A DNA stretch of 34,587 nucleotides from JBASNZ01 sp049657775 (GTDB lineage: Bacteria; Actinomycetota; Coriobacteriia; Anaerosomatales; Anaerosomataceae): positions 1-34,587 of the forward strand of contig JBASNZ010000041.1 in NCBI GenBank assembly GCA_049657775.1, written 5' to 3'. The notes under the pieces were generated by a model that was not told the origin of the DNA, ran no database searches, and was given only the letters and a program-made list of their open reading frames with translations. Of the stretch, positions 7,217-15,651 are shown one piece after another. Position numbers and translations under genes: made by a program. The first letter of the stretch is position 1, and each line of letters opens with the position of its first letter.

Positions 7217-8974
7217 ATGGACCCCGAGATCGCCGATACCGGCGCAAGCATACCCGAGTCGAACAAAGCGCGTCCGTCGCGCAAGCGGTGGGTGCTCCTC
7301 GGTATCGGCATCGTGCTCGCGCTCGGTACCTCGTTCGGCGCGATGAAACTGGCCGATCACTCGTGGAACCAGGTGGTGGAGTACGACAGCCCGTTCGTGG
7401 CGATGCCGATCGATACCTTCACCGGCGAGCGTCCGCCACTTGAGATGGCGATCCCCGACGCGACGCCGCGCAGGACGGTGATGGTGCTCGTCGACGGGCT
7501 GACTGACGGGATGTCCCGCCAGATGGACTCTATCGGGCAGCTGCGGGCAAAGGGCGCCGACGTCCGCCTCACCATCCCGCAGCCGAGCCTCTCTTATCCC
7601 ACCTGGACGACCGCCTTCACCGGCGCCACTCCTCAGATCAGCGGCGTGACGACCAACTGGTATGAAAAGCGCGTCGAAGTCGAGTCCCTCTTCGATGTCG
7701 CGGTAGGTTCCGGTCGCAAGCTCGCCGTCTCAGGTCCCGATGACCTCGACATGCTCTACGGCGTGAGCGAACTCACCACCGCCACGGCGCTGGTGAAGTG
7801 GGCCGAAGGCGACTACCTCACCGACGACATCGTGGACAGCGCCATCGACCTTGCCAACAAGAACGACTCGGACTTCATCGTGGCCCTCTTCCCCGATGTC
7901 GACGAGGCCGGACACGACGCCGGCTCCGCCTCGGAGGAGTACGCGAGCGTCGCTGCCAAGGTCGACGCGGACCTGGGACGCCTCATCGCCGCGCTCGACG
8001 ATGGTGAGACGGTCTTCGTGGTACTTCCCGACCACGGTCACATCGCTACGGGCGGCCACGGTGGCTGGGAGGAGCAGGTCATCCACACCTTCGCGGCGTT
8101 CGCGGGCCCTGGCGTGAAGCCCGGCACGACCGATGCGCTCCTTGAGGACGTCGCTCCAACGGTTGCGGTCCTCGCCGGGATGCAGGCACCGTCGCACGCC
8201 AAGGGACTGGCCATCGATGCCGTTCTGGCGGACCCGAACGGCCGCGCCCAGGACGCGGACTTCGTGCGCTCGGTCGGCTTCACGCTCGGCTATGCACGGG
8301 AGATCGTCGGGCAGTCAGCGATCTCGGACCTCGAATCGATCGGCTCGGCCGCTGAACTCAAAGCGATCACGGCGAGCGCCGAGAGCGAGCGCCTGGCCAC
8401 CGACCGCAAGGACCGCCTGCCCATGGCGCTCGGCCTCGCGGTTATCGCACTCGTGGTGATAGTGGCGATCGGCGCGTCCTCGTGGCGTGCCCTCGTGGCC
8501 GCTGGCACCGGAGCGCTCACCTACTTCCTCGTTTACAATGCCTCGTACTTCTTGCTGCACGGCTACCGCTGGTCGCTCTCGGCGTTCAACGAGGAGTCGC
8601 AGGTTCAGGCGTTCTTCAACGGCCGGATGATCGAAGCGGTCATCGCCGCGCTCATCGGCTGCTTCGTCGCCGGCGAGATCTACCTCATGCTCCGCCCGGA
8701 GCCCAAAGGCACGAGCGAAGGCTTCACGGCCGGCTGGCTCTCGCTCGGAGTGGCGACCACTCTGGTCGTCCAGGCGTTGCTGGCCATCCAGGTCGCGTGG
8801 TTCCTGTGGCAGTGGGGCGCCACCACCGTGTGGCGACTCCCCGACCTGCTCTGGGGCTTCAAGTTCGACCTCGACCTCATCCAGGCGACAGCGCTCGCGG
8901 GTGCCGCGATCCTGGGACCCGTGGTCACCTACCTGCTCGGGCGTTACCACCCGCGCGTCGCGAAGGCCAGGTAG
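7217..8974 (+). CDS. Membrane-anchored alkaline-phosphatase-superfamily phosphodiesterase
   Basis: This 585-residue protein has AAGGAG 8 bases before its ATG. A signal anchor (about 24-42) precedes a catalytic domain of the nucleotide pyrophosphatase/phosphodiesterase type. Metal and nucleophile motifs are MVLVDGLTDG (Asp93), PSLSYPTWTTAFTG (Ser126 or Thr129 as nucleophile), FPDVDEAGHDAG (Asp227, Asp229, His233), PDHGH (Asp272, His273) and GGHGGWE (His281). From about residue 395 the C-terminus forms roughly five membrane helices with a short loop containing HGYRWSLSAF. The enzyme domain should face outside. Substrate is unknown; a lipid-linked phosphate or phosphodiester is plausible given the membrane domain. 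Confidence 0.82.
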   Translation: MDPEIADTGASIPESNKARPSRKRWVLLGIGIVLALGTSFGAMKLADHSWNQVVEYDSPFVAMPIDTFTGERPPLEMAIPDATPRRTVMVLVDGLTDGMSRQMDSIGQLRAKGADVRLTIPQPSLSYPTWTTAFTGATPQISGVTTNWYEKRVEVESLFDVAVGSGRKLAVSGPDDLDMLYGVSELTTATALVKWAEGDYLTDDIVDSAIDLANKNDSDFIVALFPDVDEAGHDAGSASEEYASVAAKVDADLGRLIAALDDGETVFVVLPDHGHIATGGHGGWEEQVIHTFAAFAGPGVKPGTTDALLEDVAPTVAVLAGMQAPSHAKGLAIDAVLADPNGRAQDADFVRSVGFTLGYAREIVGQSAISDLESIGSAAELKAITASAESERLATDRKDRLPMALGLAVIALVVIVAIGASSWRALVAAGTGALTYFLVYNASYFLLHGYRWSLSAFNEESQVQAFFNGRMIEAVIAALIGCFVAGEIYLMLRPEPKGTSEGFTAGWLSLGVATTLVVQALLAIQVAWFLWQWGATTVWRLPDLLWGFKFDLDLIQATALAGAAILGPVVTYLLGRYHPRVAKAR

Positions 8975-8978
8975 CCCG

Positions 8979-9539
8979 CTACAGCACGGGCAGCGGGTCC
9001 ACAGTCACTGTCGGCTCGACGGTGCCGGTGGGCTCCACGGTACCCGTGGGCTCGACCGTACTGGTCGGCTCTTCCGGAACCTCGCCACCCTCTTCGGGCG
9101 CCGTGATACCCAGCCAGCCCATGAACTTGGCCAGCACGCGCACGAGGCCCGGAGGCAGCTGCTTGCGCAGTCCGGCGTCAACGTCGGCCTGCATGCGCTC
9201 AAGATTGGACTGGATGCGCGTGAGCGCGTTTGCGATGCCCGCGCGATCCTGATCCTGATCGGGTGTATCCGACGCTTCGTCACTGCTCTCGATCGTACCC
9301 TTGGCCTTGGCCTTGGCCCTGCCGTCGCCCTTGACGGCAGCAGACTCGTCGCCGTCCGGCGATTCAACGGTACGAGAGCCCTTGCCGGACGCCTCTGCCG
9401 GGGAGTGTGACTTCTCCGAAGCGGCTGGCTTACCTGCGCCACCGTTGGGGTTCCCACCCTTGTTCGCGAATGCCATGGACGGCAACACGAGCGCGAGTAG
9501 AAGAGCAAGTAGGGCGACCGTTGCGGTCATGCGTTTCAT
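8979..9539 (-). CDS. Secreted Thr/Pro-repeat protein of unknown function
   Basis: This 186-residue protein starts at ATG 9539, eight bases after AGAGG; ATG 9545 and GTG 9548 are in frame but too close to that site. The signal peptide (MKRMTATVALLALLLA, cleavage near AFA-N) is followed by a charged, Gly/Ser/Lys-rich low-complexity region. A short helical stretch (about 100-145) contains RIQSNLERMQADVDAGLRKQ and FMGWLGI. The C-terminus consists of VEPTGT-type repeats. It is probably exported and perhaps wall-associated. The gene is convergent with the phosphodiesterase, with only 4 bases between the stops. Confidence 0.75.
   Translation of the reverse strand: MKRMTATVALLALLLALVLPSMAFANKGGNPNGGAGKPAASEKSHSPAEASGKGSRTVESPDGDESAAVKGDGRAKAKAKGTIESSDEASDTPDQDQDRAGIANALTRIQSNLERMQADVDAGLRKQLPPGLVRVLAKFMGWLGITAPEEGGEVPEEPTSTVEPTGTVEPTGTVEPTVTVDPLPVL
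9003..9056 (-). repeat. Three 18-bp coding repeats (VEPTGT)
   Basis: Units 9039-9056, 9021-9038 and 9003-9020 encode VEPTGT, VEPTGT and VEPTVT at the end of the secreted protein. The first two are nearly identical as DNA; the third has diverged. Confidence 0.8.
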
Positions 9540-9848
9540 ACTCATCACCTCTGGATCTGGCCAAACACGGTTCTAGCAGGCACATCATTCACACAGTGCG
9601 GAGTATCGACACCCCCCTTTGGGCGCTTGACCCGACGATGACGAAAGGTCGTGCCCGAGCGCCAGGTGCGAAGCACCGTGTGTCGACCATCACATGCAAC
9701 AAGCGTGCCTGTGTCGAGGATCACACCGCGCATCACGGTGCCGTTCGTCGCCGTCACTTCTCGCAAGACGACGAGCGGCTCTCAGGGACAAACGGTCATG
9801 TGCCGATGATGAGAGGACGCAGACGCACCCACGAGAGAAGAGCCCGCA
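9540..9848. other. Intergenic region between divergent genes
   Basis: No gene is supported in these 309 bases. They must hold the two divergent promoters. An 8-bp inverted repeat, GCACCGTG at 9673-9680 and CACGGTGC at 9734-9741, encloses 53 bases, and TGTGTCGA occurs in both halves of that interval. No clear promoter hexamers with good spacing were seen. Confidence 0.4.
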
Positions 9849-10424
9849 TTGGTCACCCTCACCAGAAGCCTGCCACTCCTCCAGGAGTACTACGCACAGG
9901 CGCCCGAGCTCTTCGCGGCAGTCCTCAACGCCCGGTCACAGTTCGAGGCGAACCTTGCCCTGGACGTGATGCGCGAGACCATGCCGGAACGCGTGCTCGT
10001 CGCCTCGGTGAACCTGCGCGAGGTACTCCGAGCGCTGCCCAGGTACCCGCGCACGATGCCGCTCGACGGTCACGCGCTCGCGAAAGTCGCGGGGTTCAGG
10101 AAGGACCGGGCGATGTACCGCAGGCGCATCAAGGGCGCGCGCAAGTTCGGACTTGCCATCAGCACGGCAGGCAACTTCATATTCGACCTCTTCGTGGAGG
10201 TGGACGGACGTGCACTGCTGTGGGTGCCCCCGGACCCCGCCACCGACGTGATCAACCCCGAACTCGTACCGTACCTGGTGGAGGAGGATAAGCTGATCCG
10301 CGCGATCATCGACCTGACAAGCGATATGGGCATGGTGTTCAACCCGCCCTTCTACCTGTCACTCGATGACTGGAACCTGGAACACTGCCAGGAGGCCCTC
10401 TCAGACGTCCAATCGCTCTTCTAG
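9849..10424 (+). CDS. Conserved-looking protein of unknown function
   Basis: This 191-residue soluble protein is not recognised. The start is taken as TTG 9849, the only start codon between the in-frame stop at 9810 and ATG 9969, with a GAAGAG purine run 8 bases upstream. Composition and codon use are those of a real gene. There is a basic stretch (GFRKDRAMYRRRIKGARKFG) at about 83-102, a mixed beta/alpha middle (LAISTAGNFIFDLFVEVDG) and an acidic C-terminus (DDWNLEHCQEALSDVQSLF). No signal peptide or membrane segment is seen. The gene stands alone, convergent with the flavoprotein gene. Confidence 0.7.
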   Translation: MVTLTRSLPLLQEYYAQAPELFAAVLNARSQFEANLALDVMRETMPERVLVASVNLREVLRALPRYPRTMPLDGHALAKVAGFRKDRAMYRRRIKGARKFGLAISTAGNFIFDLFVEVDGRALLWVPPDPATDVINPELVPYLVEEDKLIRAIIDLTSDMGMVFNPPFYLSLDDWNLEHCQEALSDVQSLF

Positions 10425-10464
10425 CCGCGAGGGACCCGTCTGTCGTCTGCTCCGCTGCGTCTCC

Positions 10465-11049
10465 CTACTCGCTCCGGTCACCCACGCGCTTGAGCAGCCA
10501 CGCCATGTTCCGCCCGAGCGTGGCCATGGTGCGCATGCCTTCCTCGTCGCCGGCAACCGCGCCCGACGGCCCTCCGACCCCGATGTTCCAGTACGAGGAG
10601 CCGGGCACGATCATCTCGCTGATGAGGAACAGGTGATTGATGCTGTCAAAGGCGTGGATCGCTCCGGCTCGACGCACCGCGATGACACCTGCGCCCACCT
10701 TGCGGCGCAGCATCTCCGGCGTGGCTCCCGACACGTAACCCAGCCGGTCGATGAGCGCCTTGGCCTCCGCGGTGATGTCCGAGAAGTACACCGGCGAGCC
10801 GATGATGATGCCGTCGGCGGTTCCCGCTGCCTCGATAAGCTCGTTGCCGTAGTCCTTCAGCCCCGAGCACGTGCCGTCCTTGGTCTCACGGCACTTCATG
10901 CAGGCGGTGCACCCGTGAATGCGCTTGCCGGCCGTGGAGAAGACCTCGGTCTCGATCCCCTCGGCCTCAAGCTCCTCTAAGACGCGCGCGATGAGCAGCG
11001 ACGTGTTTCCGTCGGCGCGAGCACTGCAGTTGAAAGCAGCGACCTTCAT
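10465..11049 (-). CDS. Iron-sulfur flavoprotein / NADPH-dependent FMN reductase family
   Basis: The 194-residue protein has a flavodoxin-like fold: MKVAAFNCSARADGNTS (phosphate-binding loop), IIIGSPVYFSDITAEAKALIDR (FMN site) and GAGVIAVRRAG. Cys47, Cys50, Cys53 and Cys61 form CX2CX2CX7C, close to the compact 4Fe-4S motif of archaeal and anaerobe iron-sulfur flavoproteins. It probably transfers electrons with FMN and a cluster; the partner is unknown. ATG 11049 with AAGGGA upstream is preferred over the in-frame ATG 11073, which has no ribosome site. It is the last gene of the NAD-salvage operon. Confidence 0.85.
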   Translation of the reverse strand: MKVAAFNCSARADGNTSLLIARVLEELEAEGIETEVFSTAGKRIHGCTACMKCRETKDGTCSGLKDYGNELIEAAGTADGIIIGSPVYFSDITAEAKALIDRLGYVSGATPEMLRRKVGAGVIAVRRAGAIHAFDSINHLFLISEMIVPGSSYWNIGVGGPSGAVAGDEEGMRTMATLGRNMAWLLKRVGDRSE

Positions 11050-11062
11050 TCTTGGATTCCCT

Positions 11063-11695
11063 TCATTCGCCATGTGTCGTGTCCAGAAGCTCCGCGCTGC
11101 TGACGATCTTCACACCCGAGGTGTGCATTTCGGCGAGCGCTCGCTCGCCGTCACCCGGGGTGACATCCACGGCCCTGCAGCCATCCGCCACCACCGTGAC
11201 CCTGAACCCGAGCCCGATCGCGTCGAGCGCACTCGCACGCACACAGTAGTCCGTCGCCAGGCCCATGATCACAAGCTCGAGGACCCCGTGCGCGTGCAGG
11301 TACAGGTCCAGACCGGTGCTGCTGCGCCTGTCGTTGTCGAAGAACGCGCTGTAGCTGTCGATCCCGGGGTCGGCGCCCTTGCGGATGACGCGACAGATCG
11401 ATGCCACGTTGAGCGACGAGTGGAACGACGCGCCCGGCGTGCCCTGGACACAGTGATCGGGCCATAGAACCTGTGAGACACCGCCAAGTTCAACGATGTC
11501 GCCCGGGACCTTGTCCGGGTGCGTTGACGCGAAAGAGCCGTGGTCTCGCGGATGCCAGTCCTGCGTGGCCACCACACGTGGGAAGATCGGCGCGAGCGCA
11601 TTCGCGACCGGCACCGTGGCGTCGCCGTCCGGAACGCCGAGCGCGCCCCCGGGCATGAAGTCGTTCTGCAGATCGACGATCATGAGCGCCTTCAC
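11063..11695 (-). CDS. pncA: Nicotinamidase
   Basis: This 210-residue isochorismatase-fold hydrolase converts nicotinamide to nicotinate and ammonia. Asp8 (VDLQNDFMPGG), Lys106 (IRKGAD) and Cys151 (ATDYCVRASALDA) form the catalytic triad, and Asp46, His48 and His52 (TQDWHPRDH) match the metal site. HCVQGTPGA is typical of the family. The start is GTG 11695, preceded by a G-run, 10 bases after the nicotinate phosphoribosyltransferase stop. Together the two genes form the Preiss-Handler salvage entry from nicotinamide to nicotinate mononucleotide. Confidence 0.95.
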   Translation of the reverse strand: MKALMIVDLQNDFMPGGALGVPDGDATVPVANALAPIFPRVVATQDWHPRDHGSFASTHPDKVPGDIVELGGVSQVLWPDHCVQGTPGASFHSSLNVASICRVIRKGADPGIDSYSAFFDNDRRSSTGLDLYLHAHGVLELVIMGLATDYCVRASALDAIGLGFRVTVVADGCRAVDVTPGDGERALAEMHTSGVKIVSSAELLDTTHGE

Positions 11696-11705
11696 CGCGT
11701 CCCCC

Positions 11706-13172
11706 TTACCTGTCCAGTCCCCGTGCCTGCAGGATAAGCCTGGTCCGAAGGTCGTGGAGTCCACGCTCCACGCCAACCGGATAACCGTACGGGTTGAGAA
11801 ACCGCTTGACGCTGGCATCGAAGCCCGCAAGCTGCGAGAGTGCGCGGTCCCTGGCGCTGGCGGCGTCAGGCACGTCGTACACTACGTTGCCACCTGCAAT
11901 GATCGGAACGAGCAGTTCCTCGGCGTCCTCGGTGCAGAACGATTTGCGGCGGGTCGGGTCTTCGGGGTCGACCATCTCGCAACCGGTCGGCGCCTCCAGC
12001 TCGTTGTAGATCATGTCGCCGACGAACTCGCCGTCGCGACTGAAGCGGCGCACTGCCTGAAGGCCCGGCATCGTCACCTTCGCCGTCTGCTCGGAGACCT
12101 TGATGCGCGGTTCCCACTCGCCTCCAGGGGCGCGCACGGCGGAGAGCTTGTACACGCCGCCCAACGCGGACTGACCGTCAGCGGTGGCCAGGCGCGTCCC
12201 CACGCCCCACACATCGATCGCCGCACCCTGGTCCTTGAGGCTCTCGATCAGGTACTCGTCAAGCTCGTTCGAGGCGTAGATCTTCACGTACTGCATGCCG
12301 GCGGCATCCAAGAGCTCGCGGGCGCGGCGTGAAAGCCACGCCAGGTCGCCCGAGTCGATCCGGATGCCCACCATACGGTGACCCTTCTGCTCAAGCCGAC
12401 GTCCCGCTTTGATGGCGTTGCTCACGCCCTGGAGCGTGTCGTACGTGTCCACGAGGAACACGCCATTGTTGGGAAGGGCGTCGGCATACGCAAGAAACGC
12501 CTCCAGTTCGGAGTCGAACGCCATGACCCAGCTGTGCGCGTGCGTCCCGCCCACGGGGATGCCGTAGCGCTGACCCGCAAGAACGTTCGACGTGCTGGCG
12601 CATCCGCCGATGTACGCCGCCCTGCTGGCCGAGAGTCCGCCGTCGGGTCCCTGCGCGCGGCGCAGCCCGAACTCGATGACCGGGTCCTGCTGTGCCGCCA
12701 AGCAGACGCGCGCGGCCTTGGTCGCAACGAGTGTCTGGAAGTTGATGATGTTGAGCAGCGCGGTCTCCACGACCTGGCACTGCACGATAGGCCCCACCAC
12801 CCGCATGAGCGGCTCCCGCGGGAACACCACGGTCCCCTCGGGCACGGCGTCCACGTCGCACGTGAACCGGAACTCCCCGAGCCACTCCAGGAACTCCCCG
12901 GAGAAGAGCGCGTTGCCGTCGTTACCGACGAGGGTGCGCAGGTACGCCGTGTCCGACTCGGTGAAGCGCATCGCCCGAAGGTACTCGATAGCCTGCGCGA
13001 GCCCGCAGGCTATCGCGTAACCGCCCTCAAAAGGATTGCGGCGGAACGACACGTGAAAACACGCGTCGAGTTCGGCGGTACCCGATCGCCAGTACGCGTA
13101 CGCCATGGTGAGTTGGTACAGATCGGTCAGCATCGCCGGTGTCGGCGTGCCGGATGGTGGGAGCGACGACAT
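11706..13172 (-). CDS. pncB: Nicotinate phosphoribosyltransferase
   Basis: This 488-residue enzyme makes nicotinate mononucleotide from nicotinate and PRPP, using ATP. Motifs are MLTDLYQLTMAYAYW at the N-terminus, FRRNPFEGGYAI, the GGTHAHSWVMAF segment (His211 and His213, one of them the phosphorylated His of this family), FLVDTYDT and GIRIDSGDL, with DVWGVGTRL in the phosphate-binding region. Length is normal. ATG 13172 has AGGAAGGA 5 bases upstream. It leads a minus-strand operon with pncA and the flavoprotein. Confidence 0.95.
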   Translation of the reverse strand: MSSLPPSGTPTPAMLTDLYQLTMAYAYWRSGTAELDACFHVSFRRNPFEGGYAIACGLAQAIEYLRAMRFTESDTAYLRTLVGNDGNALFSGEFLEWLGEFRFTCDVDAVPEGTVVFPREPLMRVVGPIVQCQVVETALLNIINFQTLVATKAARVCLAAQQDPVIEFGLRRAQGPDGGLSASRAAYIGGCASTSNVLAGQRYGIPVGGTHAHSWVMAFDSELEAFLAYADALPNNGVFLVDTYDTLQGVSNAIKAGRRLEQKGHRMVGIRIDSGDLAWLSRRARELLDAAGMQYVKIYASNELDEYLIESLKDQGAAIDVWGVGTRLATADGQSALGGVYKLSAVRAPGGEWEPRIKVSEQTAKVTMPGLQAVRRFSRDGEFVGDMIYNELEAPTGCEMVDPEDPTRRKSFCTEDAEELLVPIIAGGNVVYDVPDAASARDRALSQLAGFDASVKRFLNPYGYPVGVERGLHDLRTRLILQARGLDR

Positions 13173-13284
13173 CGCGGTCCTTCCTGCGCGTGTGCTTATC
13201 CAGACGGTACCCCAACTCACGCCGCGGCGCATTCGGCGCGCGGCAGCGTGTCACGAAACAGCCCCCGGGAGGAAGTGACTTCTC

Positions 13285-13446
13285 ATGGCGCGGCGCTCGG
13301 CCTTCACCGACTGGGACGGCGTGACGAACCCGGTCATCGCGTGCGGCAGCGACGCGGACGCGGTGCACGCGCTCACCGCGTCCGGGCTTGCGGGCGCACT
13401 CGACTGCCCGCTGCTGCTGGTGCTGTCGGATGGCGGCTCCTGTCGC
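13285..13446 (+). pseudogene. Remnant of a cell-wall-binding repeat 2 (CWB2) domain
   Basis: From ATG 13285, 13 bases after GGGAGGAAG, the frame encodes NPVIACGSD, HALTASGLAGAL and DCPLLLVLSD, the pattern of one CWB2 (PF04122) surface-anchoring repeat. There is no signal peptide, no second repeat and no stop. The frame runs straight into the downstream iscR gene. I read it as the decayed tail of a surface-protein gene left upstream of iscR, not as part of IscR. Confidence 0.5.
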
Positions 13447-13475
13447 TTGACTCGCCCAGATTACCCGAGTAGGCT
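13447..13475 (+). promoter_or_regulatory. Promoter of the iscR-iscS-iscU-cysK cluster
   Basis: TTGACT and TAGGCT are 17 bases apart, about 47 bases before the iscR start. The -35 element is a good match; the -10 is moderate and lies inside operator-like repeats. Confidence 0.5.
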
Positions 13476-13503
13476 TCGGGGTATCTCTGACTATGTGAGT
13501 AGG
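13462..13503 (+). promoter_or_regulatory. Operator-like direct and inverted repeats before iscR
   Basis: TACCCGAGTAGG (13462-13473) and TATGTGAGTAGG (13492-13503) match at 9 of 12 positions and are exactly 30 bp apart, about three helical turns. The first overlaps the -10 element. TACCCGA (13462-13468) also forms an imperfect inverted repeat with TCGGGGTA (13476-13483). Autoregulation by the IscR-type protein is the simplest reading. Confidence 0.45.
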
Positions 13504-13521
13504 TTATTTGGAGGAGGCCTC

Positions 13522-13959
13522 GTGCGTCTCTCTGCCAGAAGCGAATACGGCATGCTTGCGCTTATAGACCTGGCCGTCGCCTGGGGCGATAGCCCGCTCT
13601 CCGTTCGCGAGATCGCGGAGCGCCGCAGAATACCAGCCGCGTTCCTTGAGCAGCTGCTGGCCGCGATGCGGCGCGCGGGCCTGGTGACCGGCGTTCGCGG
13701 CGTTCGCGGCGGCTTCGTCTTGTCCCGCGACCCCGCAACGATCACGGCGCTCGAGGTCGTCGAGGCGCTCGAGGGTCCGCTGGCGCCGACCGTCTGCACG
13801 CTCACCGACGACTGTGGGCGCACCTCGGCGTGCGCGGCGGCCTCCGTGTGGGGCGACGTGGCGACAAGTATTCGCGACGTGCTTGCCCGGTGGGACCTTG
13901 CTACGCTCGCAAAAAGTCAGACCTCGCTAGAGAGTCACCTCGCACAGGTAAAGGAGTAG
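13522..13959 (+). CDS. iscR: Rrf2 family, IscR-type [2Fe-2S] regulator
   Basis: This 145-residue protein starts at GTG 13522, just after GGAGGAGG. An N-terminal winged helix (RLSARSEYGMLALIDLA, IAERRRIPAAFLEQLLAAMRRAGLV, wing GVRGVRGGF) precedes Cys92, Cys98 and Cys104 in CX5CX5C spacing. These are the same spacing and the same residue numbers as the cluster ligands of E. coli IscR. It should sense Fe-S status and repress or activate this cluster. The frame is open upstream into a CWB2 remnant, so automatic calls may start too early at 13285. iscS follows 2 bases after its stop. Confidence 0.93.
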   Translation: MRLSARSEYGMLALIDLAVAWGDSPLSVREIAERRRIPAAFLEQLLAAMRRAGLVTGVRGVRGGFVLSRDPATITALEVVEALEGPLAPTVCTLTDDCGRTSACAAASVWGDVATSIRDVLARWDLATLAKSQTSLESHLAQVKE

Positions 13960-13961
13960 CA

Positions 13962-15152
13962 ATGGATCGCAACGTGTACCTGGATTACGCGGCAACCACA
14001 CCCGTCGACCCCCGTGTCGTCGAGGCCATGCTTCCCTACTTCACGGAGCGCTTTGGCAACGCGAACAGCCTATACGCGATCGGCCGAGACGCCGCTCGCT
14101 CGCTCGAAGACGCCCGGGAGCGGGTGGCCAAGGGTATCGGGGCCTCCCGTGCCGACGAGGTCATCTTCACGTCGGGCGGCACCGAGTCTGACAACACGGC
14201 GCTCATCGGCCTGGCCACCGCTGGCGGCCGAAGCGGCGGGCACATCATCGTGTCGGAGTTCGAGCACCACGCGGTGCTGGAGCCGGCCTGGTGGCTTGGC
14301 AAGCATGGCTTCGAGGTCACCGAACTCGCACCCCGGACCGACGGCATCGTGCATCCCGATGACCTTGTCGTCGCGATGCGAGAGGACACCATCCTCGTGT
14401 CGATCATGCACGGCAACAACGAGATCGGCACGCTCATGCCGATCGCCGAACTCGCCGCCGTGGCGCACGAGCGAGGCGCGCTGTTCCACACCGACGCCGC
14501 TCAGACACTCGGCAAGGTACCGTTTGACGTGACCGCGCTCGGCGTTGATGCGGCGTCCTTCTCGGGACACAAGATCTACGGCCCCAAAGGTACGGGCGTC
14601 TTGTACCTCAAGCGCGGCGTACGCATGGCCCCCTACCTTATCGGCGGTGGGCAGGAGTCCAAGCGCCGCAGCGGCACCAGCAACGTTGCCGGCGACATGG
14701 GCTTCGCGACCGCGCTCGAGATCATGCTCGCGGAGCAGGCCGACGAGATCCCACGCCTCACCGCACTCCGCGACCGCGCGGTGGCCGGAGTGCTCGAGCG
14801 GATCGAGTACGCGCGGCTGAACGCGGCTGATGCCGGGGCAAAGCTGCCGCACATCGCCAACCTGGTGATCCCCGGTGTCGAGGGAGAGGCCATGCTGCTG
14901 CACCTGGACGCGGCCGGCATCGGCGTGTCCACCGGCTCGGCGTGTTCGTCTGGTTCGCTCAAGCCCAGCCACGTACTGCTCGCGATCGGCTGCCCGGTCG
15001 AACTCGCCCACGGATCGCTCAGGCTCAGCCTGGGCCGCTTCACCACCGAAGACGACATCGATTACTTCGTGGAGCATCTCGTGCCTGTGGTCGAGCGTCT
15101 GCGCTCGATGAACCCGCTGTACGACAAGACCATCGCCGCCCTCAAGAGATAG
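13962..15152 (+). CDS. iscS: Cysteine desulfurase
   Basis: This 396-residue PLP enzyme of the NifS/IscS family takes sulfur from cysteine for Fe-S clusters. MDRNVYLDYAATTPVDP is the typical N-terminus, followed by FTSGGTESDNTAL, the EFEHHAV His region, DAAQTLGKVPFDV, PLP Lys204 in SFSGHKIYGPKG, and catalytic Cys328 in the loop STGSACSSGSLKPSHVL. AAGGAG overlaps the iscR stop and serves as its ribosome site. Such enzymes can also supply selenium from selenocysteine; relevance to the selenoprotein in this window is speculative. Confidence 0.96.
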   Translation: MDRNVYLDYAATTPVDPRVVEAMLPYFTERFGNANSLYAIGRDAARSLEDARERVAKGIGASRADEVIFTSGGTESDNTALIGLATAGGRSGGHIIVSEFEHHAVLEPAWWLGKHGFEVTELAPRTDGIVHPDDLVVAMREDTILVSIMHGNNEIGTLMPIAELAAVAHERGALFHTDAAQTLGKVPFDVTALGVDAASFSGHKIYGPKGTGVLYLKRGVRMAPYLIGGGQESKRRSGTSNVAGDMGFATALEIMLAEQADEIPRLTALRDRAVAGVLERIEYARLNAADAGAKLPHIANLVIPGVEGEAMLLHLDAAGIGVSTGSACSSGSLKPSHVLLAIGCPVELAHGSLRLSLGRFTTEDDIDYFVEHLVPVVERLRSMNPLYDKTIAALKR

Positions 15153-15207
15153 GCGTCTGAATATCCACCGGTGCACGTACGCGCCGCCCGTACCAAGGAG
15201 ACAACGG

Positions 15208-15651
15208 ATGATTTACAGCGAGAAGGTCATGGAGCACTTCGGCAACCCGCGAAACGTGGGTGTCATTCCCGACGCGGACGGCGTTGGTGAGGTTGGCAAC
15301 CCCGTGTGCGGCGATGTCATGAAGATCACCATCAAAGTGGACGACGACCGGATCGACGACATCAAGTTCCAGACGCTCGGCTGCGGCGCGGCCATCGCCA
15401 CGTCATCGATCGTGACCGAGATGGCCAAAGGCATGTCGCTCGACGACGCCGTTGCGATCACCAAAGCGCAGGTCGCCGAGGAACTTGGGGGCCTTCCTCC
15501 TGCCAAGATGCACTGCAGCGTGCTTGCCACGGACGGCCTCAAGGTCGCCGTCGACGACTATCTGGTCAAGCACGGCCGCGAGCCGATCGCCGGACCGATC
15601 CTGTCGACCGACCCTGATTTCGACCCCCATGAGGACGAGGAGCAGCTGTGA
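15208..15651 (+). CDS. iscU: Fe-S cluster scaffold, IscU/NifU N-terminal type
   Basis: The 147-residue protein carries the three scaffold cysteines: Cys34 (NPVCGD, with Asp36), Cys59 (TLGCGAAIA) and Cys103 (KMHCSVLA). It accepts sulfur from IscS and assembles [2Fe-2S]/[4Fe-4S] clusters. The AKMHCS segment and acidic tail (DPHEDEEQL) are of the NifU-like type found in anaerobes. AAGGAG precedes the ATG; the stop overlaps the cysK start by 4 bases (GTGA), so the two are coupled. Confidence 0.95.
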   Translation: MIYSEKVMEHFGNPRNVGVIPDADGVGEVGNPVCGDVMKITIKVDDDRIDDIKFQTLGCGAAIATSSIVTEMAKGMSLDDAVAITKAQVAEELGGLPPAKMHCSVLATDGLKVAVDDYLVKHGREPIAGPILSTDPDFDPHEDEEQL

